The notes below the pieces were generated by a model. That model worked only from the letters and a program-made list of their open reading frames with translations, was not told where the DNA came from and did not search any database. Below are positions 1 through 12,757 of a stretch of 64,000 bases of DNA, piece after piece. The stretch covers positions 25,109,510-25,173,509 of the forward strand of contig JANAVB010015600.1 of assembly GCA_029216955.1 (NCBI GenBank), given 5' to 3'. Within the stretch, counting starts at the first letter, position 1. Every line of letters starts with the position of its first letter. A program made the position numbers and the translations under genes. Source of the stretch: Iris pallida. Its lineage: Eukaryota; Streptophyta; Magnoliopsida; Asparagales; Iridaceae.

Positions 1-283
1 TCAATGCCACGCAGTTCTTCACCGGAGCCAAGGCTGCACCCGATCGTCCAAGGAGTAAGGCAGAGCTGCCGTCGCTTTCCCGAGCCTCTATCGTCACCCC
101 CCAGAATATAAAATAAATAATTGTACTTAGATTGCTGTACCTAGGTTTTCGTCCCTAGGCTATCTTTGTACAAGCGAGTTTGTATTGTGAGTCTAAGTTC
201 AGCCCTCCTACATAAATTGTTCTGTACTTTTATAATCAATGGCAAACAAATAAAAATATGGATAACAAAAAATGGGAGTGACA
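1..283 (-). repeat. 3' LTR (partial) of Gypsy element G1
   Basis: Read on the minus strand, an LTR begins with TGTCACTCCC at 283, directly after a purine-rich tract that follows a decayed 'TTCGAGGACGAAATT'-like stretch. That arrangement is typical of the pol/3' LTR junction of Tekay/Del Gypsy elements. The LTR runs off the left edge of the window, so its length is unknown. A second GTCACCCCCC block near 92-101 faces the opposite way, so the segment may be composite. Confidence 0.6.
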
Positions 284-330
284 ACTCTACCCACCTTAAA
301 AGAATTGCGTTTCTAAAATTTAATCAAGAG
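284..330 (-). promoter_or_regulatory. Polypurine tract of G1
   Basis: On the minus strand the sequence reads TTTTAAGGTGGGTAGAGT immediately before the LTR start at 283. This is the expected plus-strand primer for reverse transcription. It matches the tract of B at 50919-50932 and the equivalent of D at 21883-21900. Confidence 0.65.
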
Positions 331-429
331 ACTAGAGGTGTCAGGGCAAACTATGCTAACTATAGGCAATCTATGTCTAGCAGTCAATCAAGCAATCATT
401 CCCGCAAGCAAGGAATTTAGGACATAAGG

Positions 430-705
430 TATAAGAAGGATATTATACCTTACGAGTCAAACATATATGGATATCGTGATCAGATATCATCCTCACATTT
501 CCAGGTTGACTCATCCAAAGAGTTATGACCTCAACCGATACGGACTAAACTAATAGTCTTGTTCTTTAGTACTATCTATCTTCGGTCCAATATGGATACG
601 AGCCTTTCCTCATACGAAAGGTTCGTACCAACCACCAATTCCGAATGATCGAGGATATGGCTCGGATCCGGAATATACCGTCGTAATTGGGATACATGGA
701 ACACG
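430..705 (-). pseudogene. G1 pol C-terminal tail (chromointegrase end)
   Basis: The minus strand encodes HNVFHVSQLRRYIPDPSHIL, the conserved motif after the integrase GPY/F module in Tekay/Del Gypsy elements. After a frameshift near 575 it continues into a segment reading GHNSLDESTWKCEDDI, which matches the chromodomain-like 'W...EEATWE.E..MR..YP' ending. Stops interrupt it. The upstream part lies beyond Copia A at 10208 and above. In intact relatives this tail steers integration to heterochromatin. Confidence 0.75.
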
Positions 706-710
706 TTATG
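706..710. repeat. Target-site duplication of Copia A (left copy)
   Basis: TTATG lies directly before the LTR terminus at 711 and again at 10203-10207, directly after the other LTR. A 5-bp duplication is what Ty1/copia integrases produce. Confidence 0.9.
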
Positions 711-1761
711 TGTAGGAACAAATCGTAAAGTACAATACTCTAGAGGGGGTGAAAGGCAGCGGAATATAGCTAATAAAAATGTTAGCAACAAGATCACATA
801 GAATGTATATATCACAAGTAAATAAATGTAAAGGCAGAGTTCAGAAAGCAGACACAAAGACGACGATGTATACTGGTTTCCCTCTTGTGAGGACTATTCC
901 AGTCGGAAGAACTCTAGCTTCCAGTCGAATCTACTATTGGAAAATACCGCAAGTTTTCATACGAAGTCCTTGCAACTTCTACAACGCGAACTTTGATACA
1001 AAGTACGCGACCAAATTCAATTGTGAAGTGTGTTTCTTCAATCAAGCCTCTGATTATAATCACTCTGAAGCTTCTAGACCGTATTGCACTAGCAAATTGA
1101 CTAGAGGATTGTAACCGGCTTGGGATTTAAAAATGGAAGCTTTAGAACACTTTGGAAGACGTTTAAGCTTAGAGAGAAGAGATGAGAAAGTGAATGAGTG
1201 AGTCAAAATAATTGAAATCCTTCTCTATTTATAGGTTTTCCAAAGTCAGAATTTTGACAGAATTTGGGCAGAATTCAGGCAGAGTTCTATGAGGGAATCT
1301 CGGCAAATAACGTTGTTACCGTAACTGCAGGAAGACCAAGTCCAAAAATCAAACATACACTAGGTAAATTCTGGCTAAATTTTCCTCTGTGTATTTTTGA
1401 ATTTTTGGCCATTTTTGAAAACAGTTTTTGGTTTTTGGCTTTTAGAAAAAAGTTTAAACAGTTATGAACTTTTGTAAAATGGGCTGTTTTTCAAAACATA
1501 GGATATTTTGGAAACGTTTTTGGGTAGCCTATTTGCCAGTACGACTCGGTGTACAAATTATTTATAGACTCAATAAATGTGAAAATTATATTACATTTAG
1601 AAATACAGACTCATACGACAAAATTGGCTTCGGTCTTGAACAGATAGGTAGAAGTTCTTTGGCAGTTGTCCAAGAGTCCAAATAATCCAAGTAGCCCTTA
1701 TATCGAGACAGAGTTTGATCAATTATTAAAATCAGGTTCAACCATGACCAATGGGCCAACA
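711..1761 (-). repeat. 3' LTR of Copia A
   Basis: The plus-strand sequence begins TGTAGGAAC and ends GGGCCAACA, and is repeated at 9160-10202. In element orientation it starts TGTTGGCCC. A TATA-like CTATTTATA (minus strand TATAAATAG) lies at 1225-1233. The copy is 1051 bp long. Confidence 0.92.
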
Positions 1762-2274
1762 ATCTTTCCCATTTTGATAACTGACAAACCTTGACCGATA
1801 TAACATCTTGATCTTTTAAATTTGAAAAAAATCAAAGTATTGTACTGTATTGTGTCCTGAAAAATAATTCCTGTATCTTGCAAAAGATGTTAGATCCTAT
1901 TTCTCTCCCGTTGTCACTTAGCAAAATAATTGCAAAAAGAGAAGCTCCCCTGCAATTCATGCATAAGGAACAAGCGTTGAAGAAATACATAAAAAATATG
2001 GATAAACAAATATTTCACAGGCAGTTTATATGTTGAAGCAAAAAAAAATAGTGCTATAACAAAAAATAAGGAATAATACTGAGCTAAAAAATAAAAACAT
2101 GCTAAGAAAAGCATAAAGATGTTTAAAGTACATCAACTTAGCTAACACAGTCTCAGTGCACATAAAAAGGTAAAAGTACTAAATAATATCTTGGAATGAC
2201 AGAGCATTTCCAAGAAACATAGACATAATAAAGTCTCACTAAATGATATCAAGACAAAATACATCACGTTTAGA
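1762..2274 (-). other. 3' untranslated spacer of Copia A with polypurine tract
   Basis: No coding sequence was recognised. At 1762-1776 the minus strand reads AAAATGGGAAAGAT next to the LTR, which is the polypurine tract. It matches the ATATGGGGGAGAT tract of Copia E. The rest is AT-rich. Confidence 0.7.
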
Positions 2275-3529
2275 TCATATATCCTCGGAGTCATCATCGC
2301 CAGCAGTGACAGCAATACCACCATGTCCGGATGGACCAGATCTAGAAGTGTCAGCTCTAGAAGGGTGTGGAGTAGCACCAGAACTATGGTTCCAATCATA
2401 TGCTTTACCGGGCTGAAAGAAAGTATGCACCGCCTCATCCTCATAGCGGTATCCTGAAACAGCTGGATCTCTAGGAAGAGAACTGACAGAATGTCCAGTC
2501 TGAGAAAAATGAAGGTCGACAAAAGAGTTGGCAAGAGCCTAAAATCAACTCAAATCACGGAACTCTTATTTTCTGGATGTGTAAGTAATAAACATTCACA
2601 GATCCGAGAGATGCTGATGGATACCCTCAAATGCAATAGGGTAATCCTGAGTAGGTGGAGCAGGAGCAGTAGGAGGAGCAGAAGAAGCGACTGTACTACG
2701 ATGTGACAGCTAAAGTTATTTGGGATCAGACTCACGAGCATAAGTGGATAAGTCAATATCGAAATGCTGGAAGATAAAAGAGATAATCATCGCATAAGAG
2801 AGGTTGCGATCCCTTCCACGACAACGACCCATCATCTGAATGATAGTCTTGGGAACAGAAAACGGAATCCCTTTACGAATGTGATAAAGGGAAAATAAGT
2901 CAAGTGCGGTTACATCATCTTTTGAAGTAGATTTGGGAAAAATAGTGGAGTAGATGATGCGGTGCAGCTCATAGTTAAATAAGTTCAAGTTAGCAGCCTT
3001 GAACTTACCAGAACGAACATGAGCAGGAGAATAAAGTTTGTTCTTAAAACTGCTTAGAGTCGTGCCTGCAGGGAAATCAAACTCAGTGATATCGTCAAGC
3101 GGGGCACCTTCGTTAAGAACACCAAGAATTTCTGCTAAAAGGACATTATTGAACTCGATATTGATTCTGTGGACACGAGTTCTAATATAAAAAGTGTCCA
3201 ATATGAAGTTGTAATAAAACAATCTAATGAGATTAGTGGCGATAGGGAATTTTTTTGGTAACGAGCCTGTGTAACCCTAATGCCTCAAACAATGGACGAA
3301 GTTCAGGATATACAGTCCATTTTATCGGGGCTCTAGTGTATATGTTACGTATCATAAAATCTGTGTACCATAGTAAAGATTAATCATGAGTTTCAAAGTA
3401 GAACTCATTATAGGCACCGTCGGTCGATTAGACCAGGGAAAAAAGTGAATCCTCTTGAGGATTTGTAGACAAAGCCTCTTCAATGGCTTGGATATTCTTC
3501 CTCTTGGAGGGATTGAAATGCATAGGCAT
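2275..3529 (-). pseudogene. Third ORF (env-position ORF3) of Copia A, broken
   Basis: Lying between pol and the 3' LTR, this decayed ORF matches ORF3 of Copia E (42168-43424) over much of its length. Shared stretches include 'EFDFPAGTTLSSFK' against 'SFRFPDGISLESFK' and 'FSLYHIRKGIPFSVP' against 'SALYHLHFGISFNLP'. A start ATG is plausible at 3527-3529 (MPMHFNPSKRK). The best frame runs 2716-3222; other parts need frame changes. The C-terminus can be followed through RDPAVSGYRYEDEA to a stop at 2275-2277. Sireviruses often carry an env-like gene here, but no signal peptide or membrane segment is evident, so a viral envelope function is not supported by what can be seen. Confidence 0.7.
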
Positions 3530-4162
3530 TGTGTCCCAAAAAGAATAAAAATCTAATGAATTGAAAGAGAGGGAAGGAGGAGTTTATACCTTCCAAGACT
3601 GAAGTATGTGGTAAAGGACGAGAATCTCCACATAAATCCAAAGTTTGGATGGAAATCTCCAAGTAGATTGGGAGCAAAAGGTTGAAAAAAACTAGGATTT
3701 GAAGTGGCTCTCGGGAGACAGCTGCTGTGATAGAGGAGTTTTGGAGAAGATGAGAATAAGGGGGCCTTCAGTTCTGACTAAAAAAATATACACCACTAAC
3801 CGAACTCTGGCCGAACTCGGGTCGAATTCTGGCCGAGTTCGCCTAGGGTTATGTGGATGTAATTTTCAAACAAAAAATTTTCAGGCCACTTTCTTTGCAT
3901 CAACTCTTTTCTATTATTTAATTCCAAGTTTAGTTATTTTAAATTTCAATTAATATAATTAATATTATTTTACAAATTAAATTTTGTTACATAGCGACTG
4001 TCTCAGATTAGCTGTAGGGGTACTGTCCCAGTTAACGAGAGTTCACCGAAAAACAATTAAATACCGTTTCTCTTCGACCGTAGTCATGATGACAGACAGA
4101 CCCTTTGTAGGCTTGTCTCAAAAATAGTTTTTGAGTATTGAAAGATAATCGATAAAACAAAA
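3530..4162 (-). other. Spacer between pol and ORF3 of Copia A
   Basis: No ORF was recognised. At 3800-3841 it holds a cluster of CCGAACTC / GAGTTCGG-type palindromic motifs about 270 bases upstream of the ORF3 start, matching the arrangement in Copia E at 43730-43780. Confidence 0.55.
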
Positions 4163-7100
4163 TTAATTAATATTATTGATATCTAAAATTCCTAATTCTC
4201 GACATAAATAATTAAAACGATCTTCCGCTAATGATTTTGTAAATATATCAGCTAGTTGATTCTCATTGTCTACATATATAAGGTTTATATCTCTATTTTG
4301 TTGATGATCTCTAAGAAAATGATATCGAATCTCAATATGCTTAGTACGAGAGTGATATACTGGATTCTTAGTCAAATTAATATTACCAGTATTGTCACAA
4401 AATATGGGTATGTGTGTGTATAATAAACCAAAGTCTTCTAGGGTTTGCTTCATCCACAAAATTTGTGCACAACAACGTCCTGCGGCGATATATTTAGCCT
4501 CGGTCGTTGATAATGCGATAGAATTTTGTTTCTTGCTAAACCAAGAGACTAGAGCCTTGCCTAGGAAATGATATGTGATGCTGGTACTTTTTCTATCCAC
4601 TTTGCATCTAGTAAAATCAACATCCGAGTAACTGGTTAGGTCAAACGACGTTGTTTTGGGATACCATAAGCCGACAGAAGAAGTGCCTTTAAGGTATCGG
4701 AAGATACAGTTAACCGCGCACAAATGTGATTCCTTAGGGTTAGCTTGAAAACGTGCACACAAGCAAACGCTAAATATTATATCTGGACGACTAGTAGTTA
4801 AATAAAGTAAACTACCAATCATACCTCGATACTTACGATTGTCGACCGGTTTGCCTTGTTCATCAATATTAAGCTTAGTTGAAGTTGCCATTGGAGTGCC
4901 AAGTGGTCTGACTGCTTCCAGATCAAACCCCTTTAATAGATCTTTTATGTACTTGGCTTGATTAATGAATGTTCCACTGTTGGTTTATTTGACTTGCAGT
5001 CCGAAGAAGAATTTCAGTTCTTCCATCGTGCTCATCTCAAACTCATTCTGCATACACTTTAAAATTTTTTGACAGAGAGATTCATCAGTAGATCCAAAAA
5101 TGATATCATCTACATAAATATGAATTAGAAAAAGATTTCCATTAAAAGATTTTATAAACAGTGTAGTATCAACCTTGCCATTTGTAAAACCGTTGTCAAG
5201 TAGAAAAGAGCTTTGACGATCATACCAAGCACGAGGGGCTTGTTTCAAACCGTATAAGCCTTTCTTCAACTTGAAACATAATCAGGGTTTTTGAAATCAG
5301 TAAAATCTGGAAGTTGAGCTACATAAACTTTTTCTTTTATAAAACTGTTCAAAAATGAACTCTTGACATCCATTTGAAATAATTTAAAGTTATGAAAACA
5401 TGCAAATGTACATAGCATCCGAATGGATTCTAATCTCGCAACTGGGGCATATGTTTCATCGTAGTTGATTCCTTCTTCTTGATTATATCCTTGAGCTACG
5501 AGTCAAGCCTTATTACGAGTCATTAAACCATTCTCATTCAGTTTATTTCGGAATATCCAGCATGTGCCAATGATCGGATGATCAATGGGCTTGGGAATAA
5601 GTTCCCAAACTTGATTATGTTCAAACTGGTTCAATTTCTCTTGCATAGCATCTAACCAAAAACTATCACTACAGGCTTCTTCAATAGTTTTGGGTTCAAG
5701 CTGTGAAATAAATGCAACACATGAAGCTATATCTTTATTGGAGGAACGAGTACTTACACCCCTAGTTATCTCACCTATTACCAAGTCTTTGGGATGGTCT
5801 GCCAAAAATCTCATTTCTTTTGGCACATCCTCAGGATTGCTGGTTCTGGCTTCTGGTTATGTACGTGATCTGCCTAGAGGATCAGCTAGTACTTTGCATG
5901 AAGGTTCTGTAGGTGATGTACTTACGTCTTTATCATCATCATTAACTGAATGTTGATTTAGTTCATCAAATGTAACATTTATCGATTTTTTTATGATCAT
6001 GGTTCTCTTGTTGAATACTCAGTACCTTTTGCTCTTTGCCGCATAACCTAAAAAGATACCTTCATTGGCCTTTTTATCAAACTTTCCCAGATTGTCTTTA
6101 GCATTAAGAATAAAGCATTTACAAACAAATATTTTGAAATATGAAACAATGGGTGTTCTATCAAACCATATCTCATAGAGAGTCTTCTTCGATATAGGTC
6201 GTATTAGAACCCTATTGAGAACATAGCAAGCTGCGCTGACAGCTTCGGCCCAAAAGTATTTTGGAGACTAAACTGATTTAACATTACTTTAGCCATTTCG
6301 GATAGAGTTATGTTCTTACGTTCCATAACTTTATTTTGTTGTGGAGTCCTAGGGCAAGAGAACTCATGCAAATAATTGTTTGTGTCACAAAATTGCTTGA
6401 ACTCTGCATTCTTAAATTTATCGCCATGATCGCTTCGAATACGAGTGATCATGAAACCTTTCTTATTTTGAACATTCTTACAAAAGGTGACAAATTATAA
6501 CAATGTATCATTCTTGTGTGCAAGAAAATATACCCACGTGTATCTAGAAAAATTATCTACTATTACAAAAGCATATAACTTACCACCTAGGCTAGCAATT
6601 CTACTAGGTCCATATAAATCCATATGCAGTAATTGTATAGGTCTAGTGGTACTTACAGCGTTCATGGATTTAAATGTGGATCAGGTAGCCTTGTTCTTTT
6701 CATATTCACTACATACTGTATCCTTCTTGAAAGAAATGTCCGGTAAGCCTCGAACCAGTTTCTTTGTGGATAACCTTGAAATTGTGTCCATTTTTGCATG
6801 ACCGAGTCTCATATGCCATAGTTGACTCTTATCACTCTTGGCCATTAAGCATCTACTTGCTTTGTTAGTATCTTCTAAAAAATAGAAAACATATATATTG
6901 TCTTCACTGATACCTTCAAAGATAGTACTACCAGTTGAGCTATCAACTATAGTACACTTATCTTTGACAAAGTTAATACCATAACCATGATCAGCTAAAT
7001 GGCTTATGCCAAGTAGATTATGTTTTAACTCGGTAACTAGACAGACATCTTTAATCACAGGGTAGGGGGCCTTACCAATATTGTCGATACCAATTATGTA

Positions 7101-7208
7101 GCTTTTAAGATTATTACCGAAGGAAATGTATCCTTCTTTCTTCTTCGATAGTGTTACGAATAATGAAGCGCCATCGGTCATGTGTCGTGGGCAACTGCTG
7201 TCGAGGAT
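4163..7208 (-). pseudogene. Broken pol of Copia A (protease, integrase, RT, RNase H)
   Basis: Pieces of a Copia polyprotein follow each other in the normal order. The protease region has lost the canonical DSG context (W-I-L-D-S-S-C, near 7190). The GAG-pre-integrase zinc region reads HMRLGHAKMDTISRL (about 6800-6850), and the integrase core has SDHG...CPRTPQQN (6300-6450). The RT part contains [15 protein letters not shown] and YVDDIIFGS (about 5100-5270), and RNase H/tail spans 4163-4891 with [22 protein letters not shown]. Several frame changes and stops separate the parts (for example near 5270, 5500, 6200 and 6450), so no working polyprotein is possible. Confidence 0.9.
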
Positions 7209-7218
7209 CCATTTTCTT

Positions 7219-9066
7219 CTAGCATGTGAAGGGTGTTTTACCTACAAAAGAATTTGCAGATAAAAACTTTGTTACCCATTTCTTGTAGGGTCCTGGAATG
7301 TTAGTTTTCGGTATCCATGCACAAATTATTAAATCAACAATCTTTCTAACTCTACATGCAAAAGAGATATGACCAATAGTGCCACAATAGTGACATCTAG
7401 CATGTTGAGTGTTGAATACAGTGTGTTGTGTATGATCAGTAGGTCTTGGTTTTCTAGTATAAAAGAATGCATACCTATTAGTCTTCTTGGGCAATGGTTT
7501 GGTTTGGTTTGGTTTAGTTTGACAGTGTTGGGTTTGAAAGTGTTCCGATGTTTCAGTAAGTGACACATGTTAGGATAGGAAGCAGCTAGCTCAGGTTGTT
7601 TTCCTAACCTAATTTCCAACCTTTTGGAAGTGTCATACAATGCAGTATAATCAACAGTAAGTATATCATTCCTGATAAGTGCTTCATGAAGACTCTTCTT
7701 CTCTTTGAGTAGATCTTCCTCTAACTGGGTGATGGTCTTGTCTTTCTCTTCGGATAGTCTTTTGGTCTCGTGTAGTAACAGCTTAACAGAAGAAAGCTCA
7801 CCTACCTCACTAGAATTATCACTACTTCTAACCTCAGCTAGTAGGTCGGTAAGTCTTTCTATTTCACCTTTTTACTCTTTGAGTACCTTCTTAGAGTTTT
7901 GGTATTTACTACCCAGTCTTCTGTAATCCCCTAAGAGGTCAGTAAAGGCTTCACCTAATTGCTCAAAGGTAAAATCATCATAAGTATCAAACAGAGGGTT
8001 AGTGGTTACCTGATCGTAAGCCATCAAGTACACATTTAGAGCATCATCTGATTGTTCATCTTCTGAGTTGCTGGCTTCACTTTCATGCTATACGCTTGTA
8101 TTGACATACCTTCTGGATGTAGATTTCTTCAGGTAGCCCTTGTCGTATTTGTTGCTTTTTCTGGTTGATGATAATGCTGTTGGATAGTCCTTCTTCTTAC
8201 AGCCATAGCAAATAGGATCTTCTTTGTTGTTGTTGTTGTTGTCGCTGTTGTAGTCCTTTATTCTTCTATTGAATCTCATGAACTTCTTAAACTTTCTTAC
8301 CATGAGAGCTTGATCTTCAGGAGTCAGAGTCACTATCGTCAGAATTATCTTCGACAATTCTTCTATGTTGGGCCTTGAAAGCGATCAACTTCTCTGACTT
8401 CTCCTTTGGTGCAACATCTTCAAAATCTTGAAATTCTAGCTCTTGAGTGAGTAGCTTACCCATGAGTGTTTCAAGAGACATTATTGAGAGGTCGTTCCCT
8501 TCAATGATTGTTGTAGCCTTTGGAATCTAATTCTTCATGAGAGCTCGTAGAAGTTTGCAAATCTTCTCATGGTTATGTACTCTTTGCCTAATGATGACAA
8601 AGGATTTACAATATCTAGGAATCTCGTAAACATTTGAGTGACAGATTCGTTTGGCTTCATCTTGAACGCCTCATACTCCTGAGTAAATCTGCTGACCTTT
8701 GACTCCTTGACTTGTGTCGTTCCTTCGTGGGTTACTTTGAAAATTTTCCACACTTTATTTGATGTTGTGCACGTAGACATCCTGTTAAATTTAGTCCTGT
8801 CTAAAGCACAAAATAAAGCATTAATAGCACGTGCGTCAAGACTGGCCTTTTTCTTTTCAACATCAGTATACATCTTCAACCAATACATCTTCAATAAGAA
8901 TACGAGGAGGCTTTTTATATCCATCAATAACAATAGACCATAAGGCAAAATCTAGAGATTTCAAGAAGAAACTCATCCGTGTTTTCCAATATGTGTAATT
9001 TGTATTGTCAAACAGTGGAGGTCTGTTTGTGGCTTGGTCTTCACTTGTGAACTTCACAGTTGCCAT
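7219..9066 (-). pseudogene. Broken gag of Copia A
   Basis: The start ATG is at 9064-9066 and the first residues read MATVKFTSEDQATNRPPLFD, closely matching gag of Copia E. The UBN2-type domain (TNYTYWKTRMSF, HEGTTQVKESKVSRFTQEYEAFKMKP) covers 8535-9066 with frame changes. A degenerate zinc knuckle (CYGCKKKDYPTA, second half lost) is near 8200. A second knuckle, CHYCGTIGHISFACRVRK, is near 7330-7400, and the frame ends at TAG 7219-7221. The GTAGGT motif and the +1 change into the protease frame match those of E and F. Confidence 0.88.
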
Positions 9067-9146
9067 GTATTATATTGTGATCTACGTAACAGCTAACATA
9101 ATAAGAATATAATTACAATCTTACCTCTCTTTACTTGTATAACTCG

Positions 9147-9159
9147 CTCTGATACTAAT
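9147..9159 (-). promoter_or_regulatory. Primer-binding site of Copia A, mutated
   Basis: Directly inside the right LTR the minus strand reads ATTAGTATCAGAGC, one change from the initiator-Met tRNA complement TGGTATCAGAGC. This fixes the right LTR as the 5' LTR. Confidence 0.88.
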
Positions 9160-10202
9160 TGTAGGAACGAATCGTAAAACACAATACTCTAGGGGGGATG
9201 AATAGAGTAGGCAGCGGAATATAGCTAATTAAAAGTTAGCAACAAGATCACAGAGAATTTATATATCATAAGTGAATAAATGTAAAGGCAGAGATCAGAA
9301 AGCAAATGCAAAGACGACGATGTATACTGGTTTCCCTCTTGTGAGGACTATTCCAGTCGGATGAACTCTAGCTTCCAGTTGAATCCACTATTGGAAAATA
9401 CCGTAAGTTTTCATAGGGAGTCCATGCAACTTCTACAACTTGAGCTTTGATACGAAGTGCTCGACCAACTTAAATTGTGAATTTTCTTTCTTCAATCAAG
9501 TCTATGATTACAGTCACTCTGAAGCTTCTAGACCGTACCGTATTGGCAAATTGACTAGAGGATTGTAACTTTCTTGTGATTTGAAAATGAAAGCTTTAGA
9601 ACACTTTGGAAGACGTTTAAGCTTAGAAAGAAGAGATGAGAAAGTGAATGAGTTAGTTGAAATGATTGAAATTCTTTTCTATTTATAGGTTTTTTGAAGT
9701 CAGAATTTTGACAAAATTTGGGCAAAATTCGGGCAGAGTTCTATGAGAGAATCTCGGCAAATAGTCGTTTCATCCGTAACTGCAGAAAGACAAAGTTCAA
9801 AAATCAAATGTACACTAGGCAAATTCCGGCCGAATTCTCAATTTTTGGCCATTTTTGAAAACAGTTTTTGGTTTTTGGCTTTTAGAAAAAAGTTTAAGCA
9901 GTTAGGAGCATTTGTAAAATGGACTATTTTTCAAAACATAGGATATTTTGAAAATATTTTTAGGGAAGCCTATTTGCTAGTACGACTCAGTATACAAAGT
10001 ATTCATAGACTCAATAAATGTGAAAATTACATTACATATAGAAATACAGACTCATACAACAAAATCGACTTCAGTCTTGAACAGATAGGTAGCAGTTCTT
10101 TGGCAGTTGTCCAAGAGTCCAAATAATCCAAGTAGCCCTTATATCGAGACAGAGGGTGATCAATTATTAAAATGAGGTTCGACCACGACCAATGGGCCAA
10201 CA
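9160..10202 (-). repeat. 5' LTR of Copia A
   Basis: This is the partner of 711-1761, 1043 bp, with TG...CA ends and the TTATG duplication at 10203-10207. TATA-like CTATTTATA (minus TATAAATAG) lies at 9679-9687 and is the probable core promoter for transcription to the left. An imperfect palindrome, AATTCCGGCCGAATT, lies near 9821-9836, upstream of that TATA. Confidence 0.92.
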
Positions 10203-10207
10203 TTATG
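10203..10207. repeat. Target-site duplication of Copia A (right copy)
   Basis: TTATG, identical to 706-710. Confidence 0.9.
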
Positions 10208-11210
10208 TACTTTATGTAACGACGTCGGAAGAGCGAGACGATAGGACACATCGTCTATTCATTCGAGAATATCAAACGGCCTTATATACCTAGGACTAAG
10301 CTTTTTCCGTACGCCGAATCGAATGACGCTACGGGTAGGCGAGATCCTAAGGAATACATGGTTGCCGATAGAAAACCCAAGAGGACGCCGATGAGAATAT
10401 TTCTAATGACGCTGACGATCTTGTGCAACTCGAAGATGAACTTTAACCTGTCTAACCACCTCGATAGTCTGAGTAACCATTTCTAGACCAAGCATCTGCC
10501 TCTTAGCTATATCATCCCAGGCTAAAGGTGGTATGCACTTCTTGCTATACATGCCTCAAATGGTGTCATTTTGATACTGGCTTGCAAACTATTATTTTAG
10601 GAGAACTCTACTAGATATAGGTGATCTTTCCACGAACCAACGAAGTCAAGTGTACAGGATCGTAACATATCCTCAAGAGTTAGAATCGTGCATTCCGAGT
10701 GACCATTTGTTTGCGGATGATAAGCTGAACTATTGAAGACTCTGCCAAAAGTGTGATATAAATCTCGAATCTCTGTCGGATACGATACTGATTGGCACTC
10801 CATACAATCTTATTATCTGCCTGAGGTACATCTCTGCAAGCTGATCCGTCGACTGATCAATTCTGAAAGGAAGAAAATAAGCTATTTTTGTGAGCCGGTC
10901 AACTATAATCTATATTACACCTCTTCCAGATAAAAATTTAGGTAACCAAGTCATAAAATCTATGGTAATGTGTTCCCATTTCCATTTCGAGATCGATAAA
11001 GGTTGAAGAATCCAGCTAGTCTTTGATATTTAGCCTTGACTTGCTGGCAAACTAAACAATGAGAGACAAACTGAGCTATCTCTCTCTTCATGCCATTCCA
11101 CCAAAAATGTTGACGAATATCACGATACATGTTCATGCTACCGGGATGGATTGAAAACTGTTAACGGTGAGCCTCTTTCATGATCTCTTGTCTAATGTCA
11201 CCACTGGGTA
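10208..11210 (-). pseudogene. G1 integrase, broken
   Basis: The minus strand shows the integrase zinc domain of Gypsy elements: HPGSMNMYRDIRQHFWWNGM, then SHCLVCQQVKA, around 11030-11140 (an HHCC arrangement). Further on, 10597-10803 carries SAYHPQTNGHSECTILTLED with the catalytic glutamate context, then MLRSCTLDF and W..HL.L.EFS. The GPY/F part lies at 10250-10500 and joins 705 across Copia A. Stops and frame changes make it inactive. Confidence 0.87.
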
Positions 11211-12757
11211 CATAAAGATCCTTTCATGTCGGAGTGTGCTGTCTTTATTAATGCATAACTCTGCTTTTCGTCCTGGTTATATTCTGTCCTAAGCCGTTGA
11301 AGCTTGGAATCCGTTGATTGAGCTATATTGATTTTCTTGACTATGCTGGACTGAACTTGCATACTGGCCATCAATGTTACGTTGGTAAGGCGAACTATCT
11401 GTATTCTTATCTTTTGAAGATCCGCTAATAACTCAGGTTGCTGTTAGAAAATAATCTCCTGTTCTTCTACTCAACGCATCCGCAACTACGTTGGCCTTTC
11501 CAGGATGATACTGCAGGTTGATGTCATAATCTAATAATAACTCTAGCCATCTTCTCTAATGCATGTTAAGATCCTTCTGGGTAAATACATACTTGAGACT
11601 CTTGTGGTCGGTGAAAATTTCTATCCGATCTCCATACAAGTAATGCCTTCAAAGCTTGAGTACGAAAACCACCGCTGTTAACTCCAAGTCATGTATTAGA
11701 TAATTCTTCTCGTGATCACGAAGCTGACGTGACTCATAAGCTACTACCTTGACATACTGTATTATGACATATCCTAACCCTCTGCCTGAAGAGTCACAAT
11801 AAACTGAAAATTCTCCAGTCCCATCTGGAAGCGTGAGAATAGGTGCCTTCATCAATCCTTGCTTCAACTTCTCGAATAAAATCTGACATTCTGCTGTCTA
11901 AGTATTACATGTCAACTGCATCAAGGGCATTAAAATTCGAGCAAAGTCTGATACAAATCGTCGGTAATAGTCCACCAATCCTAGAAAACTACAAACTTCT
12001 GCTACGGTGCTTGGTACTAGTAATGTCTCTACGAACACTATCTTCTGGGGCTCCACTTCCACTCTACCTTTGGTGATGATATGACCTATGTACGAAATAC
12101 GATCAAGCCAAAAATCATACTTGTTGAATTACGCGTACAACTGGTGCTATCTGAGAATATGAACAACTCTACTTGGAGATGCCGCTGATGCTCTGCTTCA
12201 CTCTTTCTATAGACTAAGGTGTCGTCTATAAAACTATCACGAACTGATCCAAATAGGGCATAAATATGCGATTCAAGATATCCATAAATACTGTTGGCCC
12301 ATTGGTCGCTCTGAATGACATAACGAGAAACTCTCAATGTCTATATCTTGATCTGAATATCAACTTCGAGATTTTTTGCTCTCTTAACGTACCATCCTTC
12401 TTTTTCACAAGAAGCATCGGGGATCCCCAATGTAATCCACTAGATTGAATGAATTCCTTGGTTCTGAGTTCTTCAATCATCTTGTACAGGATCTCCAATT
12501 CTGATGGTGCTATTCTATAGACTCTTTCTGATACCTGTGCCGTCCCTGGAATCAAATTAATATCAAACTCTATCTTTCTATCCGGCAGCATGCCTAGAAT
12601 CTCTTCGAAAAATATGTCAAAAAATTCTTCTACTACTCCGGGAAACTGAACTGCTTCTGTTACTGCCATCCGCAAAATTGGTGGAGAAGGTTCTACTTTG
12701 CCTCTGGAAAATAAGATTCGTTTCGCCGGGAACAACAAAAATAATCTTGCCAACATA
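11211..12757 (-). pseudogene. G1 reverse transcriptase and RNase H, broken
   Basis: The RT N-terminus is clear at 12334-12660: FFEEILGMLPDRKIEFDINL, LIPGTAQVSERVYRIAPSEL and SPMLLVKKKDGTLRE. The catalytic box survives as [20 protein letters not shown] near 12200-12230 (family consensus FIDDILVYS). RNase H begins at 11867 with [21 protein letters not shown] and continues as [20 protein letters not shown]. Frame changes lie between these parts. The order and motifs are those of Ty3/Gypsy pol. Confidence 0.88.

Larger units (their letters stand above)
711..10202 (-). mobile_element. Full-length but decayed Sirevirus-like Copia element A
   Basis: The element has LTRs at 711-1761 and 9160-10202, TG...CA ends, a 5-bp duplication, a degenerate iMet primer site next to the right LTR and a polypurine tract next to the left LTR, so it lies on the minus strand. 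Inside, in order, are gag (UBN2 type), protease, integrase, RT and RNase H, then a third ORF after pol. Its LTRs differ by roughly 8-10% over the first 150 bases by eye, and its genes carry many stops and shifts, so it is much older than Copia E. It sits inside Gypsy G1. Confidence 0.92.
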